Numbered from the stretch's first letter, positions 51,571-61,285 are shown. The stretch: DNA of 64,000 nt from Ornithomonoglobus_A sp045612845 (GCA_045612845.1 JAZKZV010000023.1:86706-150705), one strand, 5' to 3'. Made by a program: numbers and translations. Notes: generated by a model not told the origin, from the letters alone.

Positions 51571-54500
51571 TTATTTAATATCTGCAAGTGATATAATTCC
51601 TATGTTTTCGGAATTATAGTCTGACTTCATAACATCAACTAACGCACCTACAGTATCAAGGCTTGTCATAAGTGATATAGAACACTCTGTTGCAGTTCTT
51701 CTGATTTTAAAACCGTCAGAATGTATGTCGTTACCTTTCTTTGGTGTGTCTATGATTAAGTCTATCATACCACTTCTTATTATATCAAGAACGTTTGGTA
51801 CACCCTCGGATATCTTCTTAACAACCTGAACACTTATTCCATTATCCTCTAAGAATTTTGCAGTACCTGATGTTGCAACAAATTTGCAACCCATTTCATA
51901 AAAGCTCTTGGCAATAGGTAAGAATTCTTCTTTGTCAACATCCTTTATAGATGCAAGTATTGTTGAGCCTGGCTTAGGAATGGTTGTTCCTGCCGCTACA
52001 AAGCCCTTGTACATTGCCTCTATAAAGTTATCGCCAACACCAAGAACTTCGCCTGTTGACCTCATTTCAGGACCGAGTGATACTTCAACATTCGGAAGCT
52101 TTTCTGTTGAGAATACGGGTACTTTTATTGCAACTGTATTTGTGATTGGTGCAATACCTGTTTCATAACCCATATCCTTTAGTGTTTCGCCAAGCATTAT
52201 TCTTGTTGCAATATCAATAACAGGTACATTTGTTACCTTTGTTATATATGGTACTGTACGTGATGAACGCGGATTAACCTCTATAATATATAATTCATTT
52301 CTGAACTCTATAAACTGAATGTTAATCATACCAATAACCTTTAGCTCTATTGCTATTCTGTAGGTTACGTCTTTTATTTTTTCTATTATTTCATCACTTA
52401 CGTGTTGTGGTGGATAAATAGAAATCGAGTCGCCGCTGTGAACGCCTGCGCGCTCTAAATGTTCCATAATACCCGGTATTAAAACGTATTTGCCATCACA
52501 TATAGCGTCAACCTCAAGCTCGCGACCACCAAGGTATCTGTCTATAAGAACAGGGTTTTTCTTGTCCTTTTCGAATGCGTCTTTTAAATATCTTACAAGG
52601 TCATCTTCGTTTCTTGTGATTTCCATACCCTGACCGCCTAAAACGTATGATGGACGTACGAGTAGGGGATATTCAAGTTTCTCGGCTTCTTGTATACCTT
52701 CTTCAACTGACCATACTGCCTTGCCCTTAGGACGCTTAATGTTAAGCTTTTCGAGCATTTCGTCAAACTTTTCTCTGTCTTCTGCCTCGTCTATCTGTTT
52801 TGGTTGAGTTCCAAGGACTTTAACGCCCATATCATCAAGGAAGTTTGCAAGCTTTATAGCAGTCTGTCCTCCGAATTGAAGTATTACACCGTCAGGCTTT
52901 TCAAGTTCAATAATGTTATATACATCTTCCTCTGTTAAAGGCTCAAAGTACAATTTGTCCGAAGTATCGAAGTCTGTTGATACTGTTTCGGGGTTGTTGT
53001 TGATTATAATTGTTTCTATGCCGGCTTTCTGAAGTGATATTACAGAGTGAACTGAGCAATAGTCAAATTCAATACCCTGACCAATTCTTATAGGACCTGA
53101 GCCTATAACTATAACCTTTTTCTTATCAGACGGAGCGGCCTCTGTTATTTCGTCGTATGTTGAGTAGTAATATGGTGAAACTGCCTCAAACTCTGCGGCA
53201 CATGTATCAACCATCTTATATACTGGCTTAATGCCAAGCTCTATACGCTTTTTGTATACTTCATCACCGCCGCAGCCTATAAGCTCGGCAATACCTTTAT
53301 CGCTAAAGCCCATCTTCTTATACTTTTTCATAACATCGTAGGTTAGTGAGTCAAGAGTATAGGTCTTTAGTTCTTCCTCAGCCTCAACAATGTTCTGGAT
53401 TTTGTGTAAGAAGAACATATCCATACCTGTTATTTCGCTGAGTTTGTTAAGATTATACTTTCTTCTTATAAGCTCCGCAAGGTCAAACAATCTCTCGTCG
53501 TCGGGAACAACAACTCTGCTCTTTAACTCGGCAGTTGTTCTTGCCTTTGCGGCTTTGTGCTCAAGTGTGTATTGCTTAATTTCCAATGAACGTATACCTT
53601 TTAGAAGTGAGCTTTCAAAGGTGTTTGAAATTGACATTACTTCGCCTGTTGCCATCATCTTTGTGCCAAGATTTCTCTTTGCGCCAAAGAATTTATCAAA
53701 AGGCCACTTTGGAATTTTTGTTACTACATAGTCTATTGCAGGTTCAAAGCAAGCGAATGTTTTGCCTGTAACTGCATTTTTGATTTCATCAAGGTTATAA
53801 CCCAAAGCAATCTTTGCCGCAATCTTTGCGATAGGATAGCCGGTTGCTTTAGATGCAAGTGCTGAAGAACGGCTAACTCTTGGGTTTATTTCTATTACTG
53901 CATAGTCAAAGCTTTCGGGGTCAAGTGCAAATTGAACATTACATCCGCCCTTGATTTCGATTGAGTTTATAATATCAAGTGCAGCTTTTCTTAGCATTTC
54001 GTACTCTTTGTCTGCAAGTGTAAGAGCCGGTGCAACAACTATTGAGTCGCCTGTGTGAACGCCTACAGGGTCGACGTTTTCCATTGAACAGATTGTAATA
54101 CTGTTGCCTGCACCATCTCTCATTACTTCAAACTCAATTTCTTTCCAGCCTTTTATTGATTTTTCCAAAAGTGCTTGTCCTACTCTCGAAAGGTGAAGAC
54201 CTTGTGACAGGATTTCGATAAGTTGTTCTTCGTTTTCGGCTATACCGCCACCTGTTCCGCCAAGTGTATATGCGGGACGGACAATAACGGGGTATCCGAT
54301 TTTTTTGGCAAACACAATACCATCTTCGACTGTTGTTACTATTTCTGACGGTGCAATAGGTTGATTTGTGCGTTCCATAAGCTTCTTAAAGCTGTCTCTG
54401 TCTTCGCCCTCTTTGATTGATTCGATAGATGTACCTATTACATTCACACCGTATTTTTGAAGTATGCCTGAGTCGTACAATTCACATGAAAGGTTAAGGC

Positions 54501-54783
54501 CTGTCTGACCACCCATGCCTGCAATGATAGAGTCGGGACGTTCTTTTTTAATTATCTTTTCGATATTATCTATTGTAAGAGGCTCAATATATGTGCTTGT
54601 TGCCATGCCTCTGTCTGTCATTATTGTGGCAGGGTTGGAGTTTATTAAAACAACCTCTATACCTTCTTCTTTAATTGCCTGACAAGCCTGTGTTCCTGAA
54701 TAGTCGAATTCTGCTGCCTGTCCGATTATAATAGGACCTGAGCCTATTACCAAAACTTTTTTTATCGATTTATTTAAAGGCAT
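51571..54783 (-). CDS. carB: Carbamoyl-phosphate synthase large subunit
   Basis: A 1070-residue enzyme of normal length with two homologous ATP-grasp halves (first about 1-550, VLVIGSGPIIIGQAAEFDYSG; second about 551-935, VIVIGSGPIRIGQGIEFDYC) and a C-terminal allosteric MGS-like domain (about 936-1070, FVATSGTAKFLEDNG). It makes carbamoyl phosphate from ammonia, bicarbonate and two ATP for pyrimidine and arginine synthesis. The start is one base after the carA stop, with GGAGG inside the end of carA, so the pair is coupled. Confidence 0.95.
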   Translation of the reverse strand: MPLNKSIKKVLVIGSGPIIIGQAAEFDYSGTQACQAIKEEGIEVVLINSNPATIMTDRGMATSTYIEPLTIDNIEKIIKKERPDSIIAGMGGQTGLNLSCELYDSGILQKYGVNVIGTSIESIKEGEDRDSFKKLMERTNQPIAPSEIVTTVEDGIVFAKKIGYPVIVRPAYTLGGTGGGIAENEEQLIEILSQGLHLSRVGQALLEKSIKGWKEIEFEVMRDGAGNSITICSMENVDPVGVHTGDSIVVAPALTLADKEYEMLRKAALDIINSIEIKGGCNVQFALDPESFDYAVIEINPRVSRSSALASKATGYPIAKIAAKIALGYNLDEIKNAVTGKTFACFEPAIDYVVTKIPKWPFDKFFGAKRNLGTKMMATGEVMSISNTFESSLLKGIRSLEIKQYTLEHKAAKARTTAELKSRVVVPDDERLFDLAELIRRKYNLNKLSEITGMDMFFLHKIQNIVEAEEELKTYTLDSLTYDVMKKYKKMGFSDKGIAELIGCGGDEVYKKRIELGIKPVYKMVDTCAAEFEAVSPYYYSTYDEITEAAPSDKKKVIVIGSGPIRIGQGIEFDYCSVHSVISLQKAGIETIIINNNPETVSTDFDTSDKLYFEPLTEEDVYNIIELEKPDGVILQFGGQTAIKLANFLDDMGVKVLGTQPKQIDEAEDREKFDEMLEKLNIKRPKGKAVWSVEEGIQEAEKLEYPLLVRPSYVLGGQGMEITRNEDDLVRYLKDAFEKDKKNPVLIDRYLGGRELEVDAICDGKYVLIPGIMEHLERAGVHSGDSISIYPPQHVSDEIIEKIKDVTYRIAIELKVIGMINIQFIEFRNELYIIEVNPRSSRTVPYITKVTNVPVIDIATRIMLGETLKDMGYETGIAPITNTVAIKVPVFSTEKLPNVEVSLGPEMRSTGEVLGVGDNFIEAMYKGFVAAGTTIPKPGSTILASIKDVDKEEFLPIAKSFYEMGCKFVATSGTAKFLEDNGISVQVVKKISEGVPNVLDIIRSGMIDLIIDTPKKGNDIHSDGFKIRRTATECSISLMTSLDTVGALVDVMKSDYNSENIGIISLADIK

Positions 54784-54784
54784 A

Positions 54785-55837
54785 TTATTTTACCTCCTCT
54801 AAGAATCTGTCGAAAATTAGTGTCGTATCTAAAGGACCCGGTGCAGCTTCGGGGTGGAACTGCACACTTTGCACTGAGTATTTTTTGTGTGATATACCCT
54901 CGGATGTTCCGTCATTTACATTTACAAATGTTGATACAACGTCCTCGGGGAAATCTGTTAAAATATACCCATGGCTCTGAGAGGTTATATAAATCTTACC
55001 TGTTGTTGTGTCTTTTACAGGCTGATTTCCACCATGGTGGCCAAACTTCATTTTCTCTGTTTTACAACCTAATGCCATACCTATTAAGATATTTCCCATA
55101 CCTATACCGCGTATTGGGTATTTTCCGACTAATGCTTTTATTGTATCTACTGTAGAAGTTGCGTCTTCGGGGTTACCGGGACCGCTTGATACAAATACCA
55201 TATCAGGATTAAGCTTTTCGATTTCAGCACTTGTTACATCTGCTCTTAGCACGGTTATCTTGCAATCATGATTTTCAAGTCTTTTTAAGATTGAATTTTT
55301 TGTTCCCAAATCTATAAATGCAACGTGTGTGCTTCCATCAGGGTTTATTGTATAGCTTTTCTTTGTTGTTGTACTCATTATAATATCTTTGTTATCCAAA
55401 GAATTCATAAGTGCAAAAGCTTCTGCATCTGTCGGCTCGCCCTGCATTATAGCACCTTTCATAGAACCTGAGTCGCGAAGAATTCTTGTAAGAGCTCTTG
55501 TGTCTATGCCCTCAAGACCTACAACGCCTTCGGACTTTAGAAAGTCATCAATATCCATTTCATTTCTGAAGTTTGACGGATGATTACACTTTTCGCGTAC
55601 AACAAGAGCATTAAGATATGCATGCTTAGATTCATTATCCTCTAAGTTTATACCATAATTTCCTACCAAAGGAAATGTCATTGTAACAATTTGTCCCGCA
55701 AGGGCAGGGTCGGTAAGTTCCTCCTGATAGCCTGTCATACCTGTTGCAAACACTACTTCGCCGGCAATGTTTTTTATATCGCCAAACATTTCGCCCGTAA
55801 AACGCATACCGTTTTCTAAAATAAGTTGTGCTTTCAT
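54785..55837 (-). CDS. carA: Carbamoyl-phosphate synthase small subunit lacking the catalytic Cys
   Basis: A 350-residue protein with the N-terminal CarA domain (MRFTGEMFGD, VVFATGMTGYQEELTDPAL) and a class I glutaminase domain (VSSGPGNPEDA, FGHHGGNQPV, QFHPEAAPGP). The nucleophile block, normally GICLGHQ, reads GIGMGNI: Cys is Gly, and the neighbouring His is Asn. QNHG is also changed to QSHG. The late His-x-Glu (HPEA) is kept. Glutamine hydrolysis should be lost, leaving ammonia as nitrogen source. Several substitutions argue against a single sequencing error. AAAGGGG precedes the start. Confidence 0.92.
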   Translation of the reverse strand: MKAQLILENGMRFTGEMFGDIKNIAGEVVFATGMTGYQEELTDPALAGQIVTMTFPLVGNYGINLEDNESKHAYLNALVVREKCNHPSNFRNEMDIDDFLKSEGVVGLEGIDTRALTRILRDSGSMKGAIMQGEPTDAEAFALMNSLDNKDIIMSTTTKKSYTINPDGSTHVAFIDLGTKNSILKRLENHDCKITVLRADVTSAEIEKLNPDMVFVSSGPGNPEDATSTVDTIKALVGKYPIRGIGMGNILIGMALGCKTEKMKFGHHGGNQPVKDTTTGKIYITSQSHGYILTDFPEDVVSTFVNVNDGTSEGISHKKYSVQSVQFHPEAAPGPLDTTLIFDRFLEEVK

Positions 55838-55867
55838 TTTAAAATTATCCCCTTTCTGTCATTTTCC

Positions 55868-55897
55868 AAAAAAAAATTGACAATGGAATTGTCAATT
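55868..55897 (-). promoter_or_regulatory. Leader terminator (attenuator) of carAB
   Basis: On the minus strand AATTGACAAT pairs with ATTGTCAATT around TCC, a perfect 10-bp stem followed by a run of T (7 beyond the stem). It lies between the carAB promoter and carA, so it must be overridden for expression. A very U-rich stretch precedes it. Confidence 0.8.
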
Positions 55898-55978
55898 AAA
55901 AACAGAAATACAAAACAAAGATATATAACTACCGAACAACTTGGATTTTAAATTGTAGTTGTGCTTATACATAGCCAT
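55892..55978 (-). CDS. carAB leader peptide
   Basis: A 28-codon frame starting MAMYKHNYNLKSK, preceded by GGAAAGGG at good distance. Its last codons (SLFCISVFN) are encoded by the U-rich stretch, and its TGA stop lies inside the 5' arm of the terminator hairpin. A ribosome that keeps up with RNA polymerase would therefore block the hairpin, as in the pyrBI leader of enterobacteria. Confidence 0.6.
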   Translation of the reverse strand: MAMYKHNYNLKSKLFGSYISLFCISVFN

Positions 55979-56060
55979 ATCCCTTTCCTTTGTGATTTCT
56001 AAAATATGAAAATCTAATTATTTAAAATGTAACCAATACATTCTAAAAACCATTTTTACT

Positions 56061-56089
56061 ATTATATCACCAAACCATACTTTTGTCAA
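56061..56089 (-). promoter_or_regulatory. Promoter of carAB
   Basis: On the minus strand TTGACA (56089-56084), 17-base spacer, TATAAT (56066-56061). The predicted leader RNA is about 215 bases. Confidence 0.85.
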
Positions 56090-56183
56090 TAATTCTGAAA
56101 GATTTTATATTGTTAAATTGTTATAATTTTATTATATGCAATTTTGCAATAATTAAAAATATTGTATAAAATGTTTTTTTGTG

Positions 56184-58568
56184 TCAGAGTAATCCGTATT
56201 TATTTTTTACTCTGTTTAATTTCTCGAGCATAACAGGCGCTAAAAACCACAAAAACACAGTTGTGGAAACAGCTTGTACCAAATCCATACCAAAGCCTTT
56301 AGCGTATGATGATAAAATCATGCCCCATGTTATTTTGCCTTGTCCCATAATTACAGATGCGGGATTCATTATTCCACCATGTATTACCATTGCCAATAAA
56401 AATCCGAATGTTGATATAGGTATTCTTTTTTGTAAACTGCGTCTTTTGCTAAACACAAGACCGCTAAGCATTCCTATAAGACCGTATGTAAACATCTGCC
56501 AAGGTGTCCATGCCCCCTGACCAAAATACATATTGGAAACAAACATTGCAATCGCACCCACTAAAAAGCCTGTTTCGCTGCCAAGCGCAATTCCTGATAT
56601 TATCACTATTGCCAAAAATGGCTTTACACCCGGTACTGCAGCAAATGCAACACGTGAGGCAACTGCTATGGCGCACATTACGGAAATTATAATTATCTCG
56701 CGTGCCTTGGGTGAGCGTCCGTCAAACACAAGTGCAAAAGGCACAAGTGCCTCGATAACCATTAAAAGACTTATAAGATTATAATGCTCGTCGTTTAAAA
56801 AATATATTCCAAAGAACAAAGTTAAAGGAATTGCCAGAAGAGATATAATAACCGATACAACTGTATGGCCCGGCAGCTTTCTTTTGCCTTTGTCTTTAAC
56901 TATGTTTTTATCTTTTATAACAGTTCGCTCTTGCGGAATATACTCTGTTTTTTGTATTTGAATTTCAGTATTTCCTAAAGCATTGATTATGTCGCTTGCA
57001 GTTATTGCGTGGGGAAGTATCTGCTTTGCCATTCTGTTTGCCGATGTTGTGTAATAACTGTTTGAGGAAAAGAATTCGTAAGCGCTTGTGGGTTCTGTGA
57101 GCTTTCCGTCAAAAAACATAGTAGTTCTGTGTGCGCACTCCGCACAAAAGTCCAAATCGTGAGACACCATAATTACAGTAGTTCCATTTGCACAAATACT
57201 TTTTAAGAGTGCACAGGTTTCTTCTTTGCAAAATGCATCGATACTGTTTGTAGGCTCGTCTAATAATAAAATATCTGGATTTATTAAAAGAAGCTTAGCT
57301 AATGCAACTTTTTGTGTTTCTCCGCCCGAAAGGTCAAACGGGTGGCGGTTTAGAAACGGTGATATCTTACATAACCTCGCAATATACTCAATACGCTTTT
57401 TCTTTTCGCTATCGGTGCCGCAGGCAACGTCATACAAATCCTCAAATACTGTCTTTTTGACGAATAGCAGTTTTGGCTCCTGAGGGAGCAGTGCAACCTT
57501 GCCATGTGCCACAATACTTCCGCTATATGGTTTTTTTATATTGGCAATCAAGGACAACAGTGTGCTTTTTCCTACTCCGTTTGCACCTGTTATAGCGAGT
57601 ATTTCTCCTTTGTGCGCTTTTAGGCTAAGGTTATTTATAATATCATTACTGTTTTTTTCGTATCTGAAAAAAATGTCTTTTATATCAAGCACAGCTTCTC
57701 CGTGTGTTTTTTCACTGTCTTGCACTTTTGGTGTTTTATCTAATTTTTGTTTTTCTAACCACGCACGCCCCTCACGTATTGTAACAGGACACACATCATC
57801 ACTTGCACTTGCACTGTAAACACGCATTGGTGTAGGGAGTGCCTTTGTTATTGCATTGTTTGTATCTCTCAATATTTTTCCCGCTTCGTGGGGGGTGGTA
57901 TCGCATATTAAGCGTCCGTTTTCAAGTACAATTATTTTATCCGAAATTGCAAAAACCTCGTTAAGATTATGTTCTGTCAGGATAATGGTTGTTCCGATTT
58001 CGCGATTTATTTTTTCGAGCTCGGAAATAAACCTCGTACTTGCTATGGGGTCGAGTCTGGTAGTGGGTTCGTCAAGTATAATTACAGATGGGCGCATTGC
58101 CACAACTGACGCAAGATTTACAATTTGCTTTTGTCCGCCCGAAAGCTCACTGATGTTTTTATCTGTAATATCCTGTATGCCGAAAAATGCAACAGTTTCA
58201 GCGACACGCCTTTTGATTTCGTTATTGTCAAGGCCAAGACTTTCAAGACCAAAAGCTATTTCGTGGTACACTTTATCGGTAACGCATTGTGCTTCGGGAT
58301 TTTGTGTTACAAAGCTGATTTTCTGGCTTTGTTCACGAAAGGAAATTTCGCTTATCGGATTGTTTTCAAATAAAATTTCACCCTTAGATATACCATGCGG
58401 TGTAACGGACGGTTTGAAGTGTTTTATCAGGGTTGTTTTGCCTGAGCCTATATGACCGCAAATAGCAACAAAGCTCCCTTGTTCTATAGTTATATTAACA
58501 TTATCAAGAGCTTTATTCGCGCTGTTGGGGTATGTGAAGTTTAAATTTTTGATTGTATAGCTTTCCAC
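56184..58568 (-). CDS. ECF transporter: two ATPases and S component in one chain
   Basis: A 794-residue fusion. ATPase 1 (about 1-240): CGHIGSGKTTLIKHF, ELSGGQKQIVNLA, VIILDEPTTRLD. ATPase 2 (about 290-500): ITGANGVGKSTLLSL, LSGGETQKVALAK, LLLDEPTNSID. The C-terminal 200 residues form about six membrane helices with MYFGQGAWTPWQMFTYGLIGMLSG, as in S components of energy-coupling factor transporters. It imports a vitamin or related micronutrient with EcfT; the ligand is unknown. GTG 58568 chosen because GGGAGG lies seven bases upstream. It overlaps ecfT by 28 bases. Confidence 0.85.
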   Translation of the reverse strand: MESYTIKNLNFTYPNSANKALDNVNITIEQGSFVAICGHIGSGKTTLIKHFKPSVTPHGISKGEILFENNPISEISFREQSQKISFVTQNPEAQCVTDKVYHEIAFGLESLGLDNNEIKRRVAETVAFFGIQDITDKNISELSGGQKQIVNLASVVAMRPSVIILDEPTTRLDPIASTRFISELEKINREIGTTIILTEHNLNEVFAISDKIIVLENGRLICDTTPHEAGKILRDTNNAITKALPTPMRVYSASASDDVCPVTIREGRAWLEKQKLDKTPKVQDSEKTHGEAVLDIKDIFFRYEKNSNDIINNLSLKAHKGEILAITGANGVGKSTLLSLIANIKKPYSGSIVAHGKVALLPQEPKLLFVKKTVFEDLYDVACGTDSEKKKRIEYIARLCKISPFLNRHPFDLSGGETQKVALAKLLLINPDILLLDEPTNSIDAFCKEETCALLKSICANGTTVIMVSHDLDFCAECAHRTTMFFDGKLTEPTSAYEFFSSNSYYTTSANRMAKQILPHAITASDIINALGNTEIQIQKTEYIPQERTVIKDKNIVKDKGKRKLPGHTVVSVIISLLAIPLTLFFGIYFLNDEHYNLISLLMVIEALVPFALVFDGRSPKAREIIIISVMCAIAVASRVAFAAVPGVKPFLAIVIISGIALGSETGFLVGAIAMFVSNMYFGQGAWTPWQMFTYGLIGMLSGLVFSKRRSLQKRIPISTFGFLLAMVIHGGIMNPASVIMGQGKITWGMILSSYAKGFGMDLVQAVSTTVFLWFLAPVMLEKLNRVKNKYGLL

Positions 58569-59425
58569 GATATTTCCTCCCGAATGTGTACTATAACAGG
58601 TAATGAGCAAAGTAATAAATAAGATAAAAACACACTTAATGAATAAATGTTTATATCAGCAAATATAATCGACGGAAAATAATTTGAATACATTGCTCCG
58701 CGATATATTCCTATAATACAGTAAGTTGCAAAAAACAAGCATAGCAACATAAATATCATATCCCGCACTGTAAATGAATATCGGGAATATGCGCTGCGTC
58801 CGCTAAGCCCGTAGCCTCGGCTTTTCATACTGTCTGCACGCTCGATTGAGTCTTCGAGAGCGTAGTTAAAGCCAATAGAAAGTGTTTTGGTCAGTGTTTT
58901 TGCTCTTGATAATAATCCTGTATTATCTGTGCTCTTCAGAGTGTTTTGTATACACATAATATCCTGCAATTTATTCTTAAACATGGGAACGAGCCTTAGT
59001 GTCATAGATAATACCAATGATATAACAGGTGATAAAAAGCTTGTAAGGTATACAAGCTTTTCGTTGGAAATTACAGAATTAAAGCAGGAAAACCAGCATA
59101 TGACAGATGCAATTATAAGACCTGCAATAAGACCGTAGACTGTTGCCTCAAGTGTAAACGGGTTTCCGCCAGGCAAAAAGAAGATAACATTTTCACCTGC
59201 ATGGTTAAATAACGGATTTATCACCACAGCAAACATAAGCATGGGTAGCATATAGACAATATTGAATTTTAGCGATTTCTTTCCGTTAAGTAAGATGGAG
59301 TATACAAGGGCACACAAAAAAGAAATAAGTATTGGTACAGGGTGTTTTAAAAACATTGTAAGCCCTGTTACCAAACAAAAGTAGACTATGTTCGTTACTG
59401 GGTGGTATTTCTTAAATGTGTTCAT
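58541..59425 (-). CDS. ecfT: ECF transporter transmembrane subunit EcfT
   Basis: A 294-residue membrane protein with helices at both ends and a cytoplasmic coupling region. RLVPMFKNKLQDI and SIERADSMKSRGYGLSG carry the Ala-Arg-Gly-like coupling motifs that contact the ATPases. It pairs with the A-A-S fusion downstream. First gene of the pair, 20 bases after the ArsR gene, so all three may be one transcript. Confidence 0.88.
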   Translation of the reverse strand: MNTFKKYHPVTNIVYFCLVTGLTMFLKHPVPILISFLCALVYSILLNGKKSLKFNIVYMLPMLMFAVVINPLFNHAGENVIFFLPGGNPFTLEATVYGLIAGLIIASVICWFSCFNSVISNEKLVYLTSFLSPVISLVLSMTLRLVPMFKNKLQDIMCIQNTLKSTDNTGLLSRAKTLTKTLSIGFNYALEDSIERADSMKSRGYGLSGRSAYSRYSFTVRDMIFMLLCLFFATYCIIGIYRGAMYSNYFPSIIFADINIYSLSVFLSYLLLCSLPVIVHIREEISWKAIQSKI

Positions 59426-59444
59426 TGATAGTTATATCCTCTTA

Positions 59445-59789
59445 CTATTCTTCTATGTGTATAATTACCTGTTCTATTATTCTTTTTACGTGTTCGTCGT
59501 TTATGCAATAAAACGTATTTTTGCCATCACGTCTTGACCGTACAAGACGCGCCTCTTTTAGCGTTTTTAACTGATGGCTTATTGCGGATTGGGTCATATT
59601 AAGCTTGTCGCATATATCAAGAACACACATTTCAGAGTCGAAGAGTGCCCATAGAATACGTATGCGCGTATTATCGCCAAACACCTTAAAAACATTGCTT
59701 ATATCCGAAGTTGTTTTTTCATCGGGTATTTCGGACTTCAGTCTTTTTAATATATTCTGATTATACTGACAGTTTTCGCATATCTGCAT
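59445..59789 (-). CDS. ArsR/SmtB-family regulator
   Basis: A 114-residue winged-helix regulator. NVFKVFGDNTRIRILWAL, DSEMCVLDICDKLNMTQSAISHQLKTLKEARLVRSRRDG is the DNA-binding core in two blocks; Cys in EMCVLDIC sits where ArsR/CadC sensors bind metal, and CENCQ near the N-terminus may add ligands. It may control the ECF genes downstream. ATG 59789 chosen; a TTG four codons upstream lies only two bases after AAAGG. Confidence 0.85.
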   Translation of the reverse strand: MQICENCQYNQNILKRLKSEIPDEKTTSDISNVFKVFGDNTRIRILWALFDSEMCVLDICDKLNMTQSAISHQLKTLKEARLVRSRRDGKNTFYCINDEHVKRIIEQVIIHIEE

Positions 59790-59813
59790 CGTAAATTTCA
59801 AAACCTTTCATAA

Positions 59814-61127
59814 TCATTTTTTAGAATAACGTTTTATCATAAGGTCGGATGCCTCCTGGGTTGAAGCACTGCTCTTTATAATTTTTATAAATTCTGAGTA
59901 TTCTCCTGTATTTCTTGACAGTTCGTTTCGTAAAAGCCACGAAGCCTCCTGCTCCAAAGTACTAAGAAGTGCCTCTTCGCGACGTGTACCTGATTTTATA
60001 ACATCAATGGCGGGGAATATACGTTTTTCCTGAAGATTTCTGTCAAGTCGGATTTCCATATTGCCTGTGCCCTTGAATTCTTCAAAGATGACATCGTCCA
60101 TTCTGCTGCCTGTTTCAACAAGTGCGGTTGCAATAATTGTCAGACTTCCGCCCTCGCGTATGTTTCGTGCTGCGCCAAAGAATTTTTTTGGCGCATAGAG
60201 CGCGTCAGGGTCCAATCCTCCCGAAAGAGTTCTTCCTGTTGGAGAAACAGTAAGATTATAGGCTCTTGCAAGACGTGTTATTGAGTCCATCAACACCACA
60301 ACGTCCTTTTTTTGTTCAACAAGTCTTTGCGCACGTTCTAACACCATATGAGCAATCTTGCAATGGTTTTCGGGGAGTTGGTCAAATGTTGAAGAAACAA
60401 CATCGGCACCCTCTATTGATTCGCGTATATCCGTAACCTCCTCAGGACGTTCGTCTATAAGCAGAATAATCAACTCAATTTCGGGGAAGTTTTTGGAGAT
60501 GGATTTTGCAATGTCCTTTATAAGAGTAGTCTTTCCTGCTTTTGGCGGGGAAACTATCATACCTCTCTGACCTTTGCCTATAGGTGCAACAAGGTCGATG
60601 ATTTTTGCAGAAACCATATCGTTTTGAACACTAAGCTCCAGTTTTTCGGTTGGATATATTGGTGTTAAATACTCGAACGATTTGCGCTTTAGTGCAACCT
60701 CTATAGGGTCGTCATTTATTTCCTTTATAAATAATAAAGGCGAGAATTTGTCGCTATCTTGAGAAGGACGGCTATCACCAAATATTTTATCACCTGTTTT
60801 TAGATGAAAACGTTGTATTTGTGTAGGGGATACATATATATCTCCTTTTGATGGACCGTAATTATCTACACGTAAAAAACCAAAACCATCCTGCATAACA
60901 TCTAATATTCCGCACACACTTACCGCATCGGCGGGACGCTCGCGTTTTTTCTGTTTTGAATTCTGAGCCTGTAGTTTTTTCTCTTCGTCTATTTTAATTC
61001 TTTCCTCGCGAATAAAAGCTATAATCTCTTCCTTTTTGAGATTATAAACCTTTTCTATACCGAGTCCCTGTGCAATTTGTTTTAGCTCTTCTTTGGTCTT
61101 TCTTTCTAATGCTACTCCATCTTGCAT
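59814..61127 (-). CDS. rho: Transcription termination factor Rho
   Basis: A 437-residue hexameric RNA helicase. The N-terminal helical region (TKEELKQIAQGLGI) and a basic, Lys/Gln-rich linker (about 48-65) precede an RNA-binding domain (GILDVMQDGFGFLRVDNY, DIYVSPTQIQRFHLKTGD). The motor has GKGQRGMIVSPPKAGKTTL (Walker A), LLIDERPEEVTDI and VVLMDSITRLARAYN. No large insertion. GAGG precedes the start. The stop lies 24 bases before the ArsR gene start. Confidence 0.95.
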   Translation of the reverse strand: MQDGVALERKTKEELKQIAQGLGIEKVYNLKKEEIIAFIREERIKIDEEKKLQAQNSKQKKRERPADAVSVCGILDVMQDGFGFLRVDNYGPSKGDIYVSPTQIQRFHLKTGDKIFGDSRPSQDSDKFSPLLFIKEINDDPIEVALKRKSFEYLTPIYPTEKLELSVQNDMVSAKIIDLVAPIGKGQRGMIVSPPKAGKTTLIKDIAKSISKNFPEIELIILLIDERPEEVTDIRESIEGADVVSSTFDQLPENHCKIAHMVLERAQRLVEQKKDVVVLMDSITRLARAYNLTVSPTGRTLSGGLDPDALYAPKKFFGAARNIREGGSLTIIATALVETGSRMDDVIFEEFKGTGNMEIRLDRNLQEKRIFPAIDVIKSGTRREEALLSTLEQEASWLLRNELSRNTGEYSEFIKIIKSSASTQEASDLMIKRYSKK

Positions 61128-61234
61128 TTATATATACCTCATTTCGTTATTGATTTGTATTGTGAATAATAAGACTTTAAAATTAGAATAAACTTATCCG
61201 GAATAAAATTAAAAATATAAGAATAATTTAGAAC

Positions 61235-61263
61235 ATTATAACATGTTTTACATTAAAAATCAA
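61235..61263 (-). promoter_or_regulatory. Promoter of rho
   Basis: On the minus strand TTGATT (61263-61258), 17-base spacer, TATAAT (61240-61235); leader about 100 bases. Confidence 0.75.
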
Positions 61264-61285
61264 GTATATTTTTATTCAAAACCTA

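Noticed and set aside
57856..58455. A 199-codon plus-strand frame antisense to the ECF ATPase
   Set aside because: Shadow of conserved ABC sequence; Ser-rich antisense composition and no initiation site.
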